The position numbers and the translations under genes were made by a program. Shown here one piece after another: positions 57,201 to 64,000 of a stretch of DNA of 64,000 nt. Location of the stretch: positions 48,683,497-48,747,496 of the forward strand of contig CM063107.1 of NCBI GenBank assembly GCA_031841125.1, read 5' to 3'. The first letter of the stretch is position 1. Each line of letters opens with the position of its first letter. Below the pieces are notes generated by a model. It had not been told where the DNA came from and did not search any database. It worked only from the letters and a program-made list of their open reading frames with translations. Origin of the DNA: Acanthococcus lagerstroemiae (taxonomy: Eukaryota; Arthropoda; Insecta; Hemiptera; Eriococcidae).

Positions 57201-57929
57201 TCAGCGAGCCAAAATACCACTAAATTGATATATTTTTGTTAATAGTTTCACAAATCCGATTTTTGCAGCCTCAAATTTTGAAATCTCCCACTGTGCGACA
57301 CCCGGTATGTTACTTGTGAAGCGGACCAAGAGGACACCTTGTATATAGGGACTGACCACTGGAAGGAAATGAAGTGTTTCTAGGTACCAGTTAATGTAAA
57401 ATTTTGACTTGGAACCAATCAAATATTGAAAAAGCCGTGTAGTTAGGTTTTGGCCGGCTAGAATCGCGGTTTCGCCCAGTGTGCGGCGCTGGGTCAGATT
57501 ACTCAATTTTTCGAGGCAAATTCGTATCCGTTGTCAAAATTGAGCTAGAGTGATTTTTTGACCCATTTTGACCACATGTTCGAGTGCATCTCGGTAATTT
57601 CGCGAATTTTTCAAAAATGCGGAAACGCCTTAAACTCGACGGATCTGCAATACAATTCTCACCAATATGCATTTTCGATAATTGCGAATTCCCTGGCGCG
57701 AACTGATAAAAAAAGGCAAAAATCTTTCGCTTTGAGGCTGCTAGAGCAAAACTGAAAAGAATTTGAAACCGCACTGCTCTAACTATCTCCATTCCAAAAT
57801 TATTCGAGAATTGTTAGTTCGCCCCAGAAAAATAGTGATTTTGAAAACGTCAATTAGCGTGCGATGTGTGGCATATTCAACGCGTCGAAGGCGCTGACAC
57901 AAAAATATTTTGACCACATTTTCGAGTGT

Positions 57930-58975
57930 ATCACGGTAACGGAGCGTCACCGCCAAATTTGAACACCGAATTCAAACTCGACGTGAAAAATTGAGTAGGA
58001 AACAGTCTTTAGTTTAAAAGTTTTGATTTTTGAAACTTTTTAAAATTTCTCCATACACGTCATTTCTTTTTTCGGCCGAAAAAATTTTCGGCGTCTGCGC
58101 TGGTGCTGATTACTCAATTTTTCGAGGCGAATAAGAAACCGTCGTCAAAACTGTGCTGGAGTCATTTTTTAACCCTTTTTGACCCCATCTCGGCAGTATC
58201 GCTAATTTTGGAAAAATATAGAAACGCCTTAAATTGGTTGCATCTGCAATACAATTCGCACGAATATGCATATTCGAGATTACGAATTTCTTGGGGCAAA
58301 CTGGTAAAAGAAAAAACTCTTGACTGGAGACCGCTGGAGAAAAATTGAAAAACACGTTTTATTTGGAATTTTCTTCTCTATCCAGAATTTTAAACCGCAC
58401 TGTTCTAACTGTCTCCATTCCAGAATTATTCGCGAATAATTTTGGAATGGAGATAGAGCAGTGCGGTTTGAAATTCTGAATAGAGAAGATTATTTCGAAT
58501 AAAACGTATTTTTCAGTTTTGCTCTAGCAGCCTCAAATCAAAAGATTTTCGCCTTTTACCAGTTCGCCCCAGGAAATTCGCAATATCGAGAATGCATATT
58601 GGTGAAAATGGTATTGCAGATCCGACGAGTTTAAGGCGTTTCTACATTTTTCAAAAATTCGCGATATTACCGAGATACACTCGAAAATGTGGTCAAAATG
58701 GGTCAAAAAATCACTCTAGCTCAATTTTGACAAGGGATTCGAATTCGCCTCGAAAAATTGAGTAATCTGACCCAGCGCCGACGCCGACGCTCTCCGAAAA
58801 TTTTTTCGCCCGAAAAAAGATATGAAGTATTATATGGAGAAATTTTCAAAATTTTCAAAAAACAAAAATTTTGAATCGATGACAGTTTTTTACTCAGTTT
58901 TTCACCCTGAGTTGTAATTTGGTGTTCAAATTTGGCGACGGCGCTCCGTTACCGAGATACACTCGAAAATGTGGT
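57930..58975. repeat. Large inverted repeat with centre at 58432/58433
   Basis: Arms of about 500 bp meet at AATTATTCGCGAATAATT with no loop. The innermost 50 bp are nearly perfect (GAATGGAGA.AGAxCAGTGCGGTTT); similarity falls to about 80% outward. Both arms contain modules A and B. Confidence 0.88.
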
Positions 58976-60459
58976 CAAAATGGGTCAAAAAATCACTCCA
59001 GCTCAATTTTGGCAACGGATTCGAATTCGCCTCGAAAAATTGAGTAATCTTACCCAGCGCCGACGCCGACGCTCTCCGAAAATTTTTTCGTCTGAAAAAA
59101 GACGTGATGTATAAAATGGAGAAATTTTCAAATTCTAGGAAATCAAAAATTTTGATTTGAAGACTGTTTTTTACTCAACGAAAGATTTTCGCCTTTTATC
59201 AGTTCGCGCCAGGGAATTCGCAATATCGAAAATGCATATTGGTGAGAATTGTATTGCTGATCCGTCGAGTTTAAGGCGCCACATTTTTGAAAAATTCGCG
59301 AAATTACCGAGATGCACTCGAATATGTGGTCGAAATGGGTCAAAAAATCACTCTAGCTCAATTTTGGCAACGGATTCGAATTCGCCTCGAAAAATTGAGT
59401 AATCTGACCCAGCGCCGACGCCAACGCTCTCCGAAAATTTTTTCGCCCAAAAAAAAAAAAAAAATGATGTATAGTATGGAGAAATTTTCAAAATTTTCAA
59501 AAAACAATAATTTTGATTTGAAGACTGTTCATTACTCAGTTTTTCACGCTAAGTTCGAATTCAGTGTTCAAACTAGGCGGCGGCGCTAGTATGGAGAAAT
59601 TTTCAAAATTTTCAAAAAACAAAAATTTTGATTTGTAGATGGTTTTTTACTCAGTTTTTCACGCAGAGTTCGAATTTGCTGTTCAAATTCAGCAGCGGCG
59701 CTCCGTTGCCGAGATACACTCGAAAATATGGTCAAAATGAGTCAAAAAATCACTCTAGCTCAATAAAACACCTTAAGCACCAACTGACGTTTTCGAAATT
59801 TCCATTTCCCGGGGGTAAACCGACAATTCGGGAAAAATTTTGGACTGGTGATAGCTAGAGAACGGCGGTTTGGAATTTTGGATAGAGTAGACAGTTTTGA
59901 ATAAGATTGTCTCTTCATTCGAAAAAAATTTTTTTCGTCCCAAAAAAGACATGATGTGTACGTAGAAATTTTCAAAATTTGAAAAACTCAAAAATTTCAA
60001 ATTAAAGACTGTTTCGTACCCAATTTTTCACGCTGAGTTCGAATTCGGTGTTCAAATTTGGCGGTGACGCTCCGACGCCGAGATACACTCGTAAACATGG
60101 TCAAAATGGGTCAAATTATTGCGAATTTTCGAAGAATGTTGTAACACCTCTAAACCGGTGAACATTCAACACCTTCAGCACCAACTGACGTTTTCGAAGT
60201 TTCCATTTTCCTGGGGTAAACCGACAATTCGCCGGACTGGTGATAGCTTGAGAAGCGCGGTTTGAAATTTCGGATAGAGCAGACAATTTTGAATCAGACT
60301 GTCTCTTCACCGGAAAAAATACATTTTTGCTCCAATAAAAACATGATGTATAATATGGTAAATTTTCAAAATTCGAAAAAATCAAAAATTTCGAATTAAA
60401 GACTGTTTTTTACTCAATTTTTTACGCTGAGTTCGAATTTGGTGTTCCTTGGACTGGAG

Positions 60460-62290
60460 ACAGCAGGAGCAAAACGGCTTGAAATTATGGTGAGATCATT
60501 TTTGACAAAATGTAGGCAATGAAAAGTTAGCATCTCTGTTGCGAGGATCGAAATTCTCTTCGTTTTGCTCTAGTTCCTACAAGCCTAAAGAAAAATGAGT
60601 TTTTTTAGGTGAACTGACAGACTTGTCAGAAACGGTTCGCTCTCACCAAAATTTCGACCCGTTTTCCTCCAGCTGTCTCCAATCCAAATTCATTTGCCTA
60701 GAGCAACGCGGTTAAATTTTGGATAGAGGTGACAATTTCGAATACGACTGTCATTTCCCGCAGAAAAAAACTCATTTTTCTCATGAACTGAACAGTTAGA
60801 GGTAGAGTAAAGCGGAGAGAATTTTTCTTCAGGCAAGGGAAATTCTAACTTTTCATTACCTTCATGTTATCTGAAATGACCTCCTGTCATCGAAATTCCA
60901 AGCCGTTTTGCTCTAGCTGTTTCCAGTCAAAAGTTTTTCACGTTTTACCAGTTCCCCCCAGAATAATAGAAATCTTGGAAATGCATATTGGTGTGTCCTG
61001 CGCTGCATATTCTACGTGTTGAAGGCGTTATCACATTTTTCAAAAATTCGCTAAACTATAGACAAAAATGAAAATTTTAATTCGGTATCGCCTTCAACGG
61101 GTTGAAAATACAACACAAAACACCCCAATTGACGTTTTTAAAATTTCTCATTTGCTATGGGGAACTGGAAAAACGCGAAAAACTTTTGATCGAAGTCAGC
61201 TACAGTAATGCGGTTTGAAATATTGGCTAGAGGAGACAATTTTGAATAAGACTGTCTCTTCACATACAAAAATACTCATTTTTTCAAGAACTGTCAGCGA
61301 TAGAGCGAAATGGAGAGAAGTTTGCTCCGGGCAAGCGATATTCTCACTTTTCATTACCTACATTTTGTCTGAAATGACCTTCTGTCACCGAAATTTCAGA
61401 CCGTTTTGCTCTATTTGTCTCCAATCAAAAATTTTTCGCGTTTTCTCAGCCCCCCCCCCCCAGAAAATGAGAAATTTCGAAAGCGCAAATTGGTGTGTCT
61501 TACATTGCATATTCTACGTGTTGGAAGCGTTACCACATTAAAGTTTTTATTGTCTACACCTTTCAATATTTTCGAAAAATGTGGGAATACCTTGAACACG
61601 TTGAATATGCAATGCATGACACACCAATATGCATTCTGGATGATTCTCATTTTCTGGGAGGAACTGGAAATATGCGAATAACTTCGGACTGGAGATAGAT
61701 GGTGCGAAATGATTTGAAATTTTGGTGAGAGCGGATTGTTTCTGACGAAATGAAGGTAATGAAAAGTTGACACGTCCTTTGCGAGAAGCAAAATTCTCTC
61801 TGATTTGCTCTACCTCCCACAGTGCTTGAGAAAAATTGTGACCTGCCAGGACGAAAGGAACCTGAGCGCAGAAATGTAAATTTTACAGGAGAGTGGATAA
61901 ACAAAATTGATAATGTTTTCACGCCATGGAGACACTCAACTTTGAAGACTTACAGCAGTTTGGGAAAATTAAAAAAAATTTTTCGACAACACCACGCGAA
62001 AGAGGGCCAAAAATTAGTCAGAAACAGTTGTTATCACAAAAATAATTTTTTGCGCATAGGTCCCTTTCTTCCCGGCAGGTCGCAATGAGCTTTTCTAGAT
62101 GAATTGACAGATCTGTCAGAAATGATCTGTTCTGACCAAAATTTCAAACTGTTTTTTCCAGGGGTCTCCAATCCAAATTATATTGGCGTCTTTCCACGTC
62201 CATCTAGAAAATAACAAATTTTGAAAGTGTATATTGATGCGTTTTGTGTTGCATACTGAACGAGTTAAAGGAGTTACTATATTGCAGTTT
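60460..62290. repeat. Second composite repeat family in mixed orientation
   Basis: Recurring words TTTTCATTACCT, CTGAAATGACCT, CCGTTTTGCTCTA and CTGTCTCCAATCC appear forward near 60850 and 61340 and reversed near 60500 and 61750. Unit length is about 450 bp. A C12 run is at 61450. Confidence 0.7.
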
Positions 62291-62297
62291 TAAACTA

Positions 62298-62920
62298 CAG
62301 TAGACACCCAATTATCATCCGCCTCAATTGTGGCTCAAGAAGGTGAGGCGGACAGCAAAAAGGGTGGATAACCCGAAATCATTTAATTTTGATGAAAAAT
62401 CATTGAGAGACGGGGAAACAATTTTCATAATTTTCATTGAATTAGGTACGTTAGTGGTAAGCTATTGTATTAAAAAAAAAAAAAAAGTCAATATAAAAAT
62501 AAAATTTGCAATCTTATCTTCTTTGGTCAGTGAAGAGGAAAAAAGAAAATATGGGAAACGAAAATAGCTGAAAAAAGTATTTTCTTTAAAAGATTTTGTA
62601 ATTTTTGCTTGCTTCTTCATGATAAGCCACTCGTCATAAAAATAATTTCTCTACTTTCTGAATTTCATGATATCTTAAGCAGTGATTGTTGACTGTCGTT
62701 CTATATAATATTGTAAACACCGGCGACTTTTCCAGCGCTGTAAAAGTCTCGTGATAATCGATATATACTGACGCTCTTCCTGCCAGTTCCTCATTATCAT
62801 CATCAGCTGTGCTAAAGAACGAAAGTTGTGATTTTAATAAGATTTCGGATTATCCGCTCTTGGCTAGGCGGATAATCCGAAGGGCGGCTGAACCGATGGT
62901 GGATTATCTGGAGTCTACTG
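62298..62920. mobile_element. Pogo/Tigger-like MITE
   Basis: Left end CAGTAGACACCCAATTATCA and reversed right end CAGTAGACTCCAGATAATCC are inverted. Both continue with GGCGGA/GGATAATCCG words at the inner edge. A TA precedes the left end; the right flank is TG. 623 bp, no transposase. Confidence 0.75.
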
Positions 62921-64000
62921 TGTGTACATTATATATTACGAGAAATGCAATCTATTATACACTGGCAATTACAGAATTGCGGTTTCTGACATCAAAGGCG
63001 AAGACCAGCTCTCCATTTCGTTCATATTGGTTCACATAACCTTCAGACTCAATCCTTTTGTTTCAGTTGTTTTTATTCCATCTTTGAGACGCAATACTTT
63101 TACAATATAGCTAACTTTTTTGCTCTCCATTTTATTTCATCTGAGTTCATTTGACCTTCGGAGTCGACCTTTTCGCTTCTGCCGTTTCATTTTCGTCCTC
63201 GTAACCTTGGGACTTGACCCTTTTCACAATGGTTTTCGCACTGCGTACAGAATAGAGTTATCTAAATGTTTTTTTTTTTTTTTTTAAAGAGGGCAAGAAC
63301 TATTTTAAATATAAAAGAATAGAAATGCATATATTCCAACTTGAAAAAAGTTTTTTATTAAAAGAACAGCTTAACAAAAAAAAATCTACAAAACTCTAAA
63401 ATTGAAAACAAAATGAATCTACGGAAGAAAAAACATTCTAAATTTTTCGTTCGAAGCCCAACCGAGATCTGGCCCTTGACATGGAATTGGTTCTCTATGT
63501 TATGAATCGGAATGCTACAACGATAGCGGTTATAGCTTGCGTCAGCTTCTTCCTATCATTTTAGTAGGGCAGATATGTCAAATGTGGCCACCAAGAGGTC
63601 GTAAATTTGAAGATATTTATGGCAGCACACTCTATTCTAGTAAGAGCCCTGGAATATACACATAAAACATACGCCTTTTTCTATCCAGCATTTCCGTGAA
63701 ATAAAACTTGAGGCCACGCGGTTGTTATTTCATAGCCTATTTAGTTGTTTTTTTCAGAGCCCAGCTGGATAGAAATGAAGTATGTCTTCACTCGGATGTG
63801 CTGAGGTTTTACTCTCTAGTACTCGGCATTTTTTTCTCTTAAGAGTATTTCTAAAGCATGTTAATTTTTAAAATAGCTATATTTCGGCCGGTGGCCAAAT
63901 TTGGCATATCTGAGCTAAACTGATTTAGGCTGTACTGCTATATCCCCACAATTAAAAAATAGTAGTCGTCTTCATCCGGCATTCTGATTTCTTCTTTCTT
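62921..64000. other. Intergenic, nothing recognised
   Basis: AT-rich sequence with a T18-type run near 63270. I see no gene, repeat pair or RNA feature. Confidence 0.5.

Larger units (their letters stand above)
54540..60450. repeat. Composite satellite in both orientations
   Basis: Two modules recur. Module A has ACGCCTTAAA, GGATCTGCAATACAATTC, ACCAATATGCAT and GGGGCGAACTG. Module B has CCGCCAAATTTGAACACC, GAAAATTTCTCCATACTAT, GGGCGAAAAA, GGCGCTG and TTTTTCGAGGCGAATTCG. Forward copies lie left of 58432 (54600, 55025-55380, 55465-55760, 57485-57830, 57940-58430); reversed copies lie right of it (58433-58975, 58930-59420, 59580-59770, 60000-60450). 55760-56330 is unrelated and unremarkable. 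Confidence 0.85.

Overview
The window is AT-rich, intron-rich animal DNA. It looks like an invertebrate, probably an arthropod or another ecdysozoan, judged from the gene family, the intron density and the transposon types (RTE-like LINE, hAT-like, pogo-like, tRNA-derived SINEs). No bacterial or organellar features were seen, and the species cannot be named from the sequence.

From 130 to 43985 on the + strand lies the 3' two thirds or so of one very large gene: a Fat-like atypical cadherin (FAT1/2/3; Drosophila kugelei/Fat-like). I could join 29 exons with GT-AG borders. They encode about 1,966 residues: one partial and 14 complete cadherin repeats, a conserved membrane-proximal region, a single EGF-like cysteine cluster, one transmembrane helix and a cytoplasmic tail of about 230 residues. 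The tail carries recognisable Fat-like motifs (YGSAGDELE, GYHWDxSDW, SDLSMNVCDIEDSD). The laminin-G domain and the remaining EGF repeats usual for Fat-like proteins are not where they should be. The exons sum to 3n+1 because exon 17 carries one extra C. The introns hold a decayed exon copy, several inverted-repeat transposons, two dead RTE retrotransposon copies and tRNA-derived SINEs.

From 43986 to 64000 I see no second gene. The gene's 3' flank holds a pogo-like element and a hAT-like element with a clean 8-bp target duplication. A deletion-riddled second copy of 44155-48400 follows at 49030-52270, then a block of smeared homopolymers (52440-53837). These two blocks look like poor consensus rather than biology. 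The rest is satellite: a 303-bp tandem repeat, a composite repeat that flips orientation at 58432/58433, a 121-bp minisatellite, another mixed-orientation repeat and a pogo-like MITE.

The gene's protein is expected to act at the plasma membrane in cell-cell adhesion and planar polarity, with the tail contacting actin regulators. That role is family knowledge, not something shown here. No prokaryotic-type system or new enzyme cluster was found. The most unusual biological points are the missing LamG/EGF block, the exon relic, and the inverted MITE pair that brackets exons 16-23.
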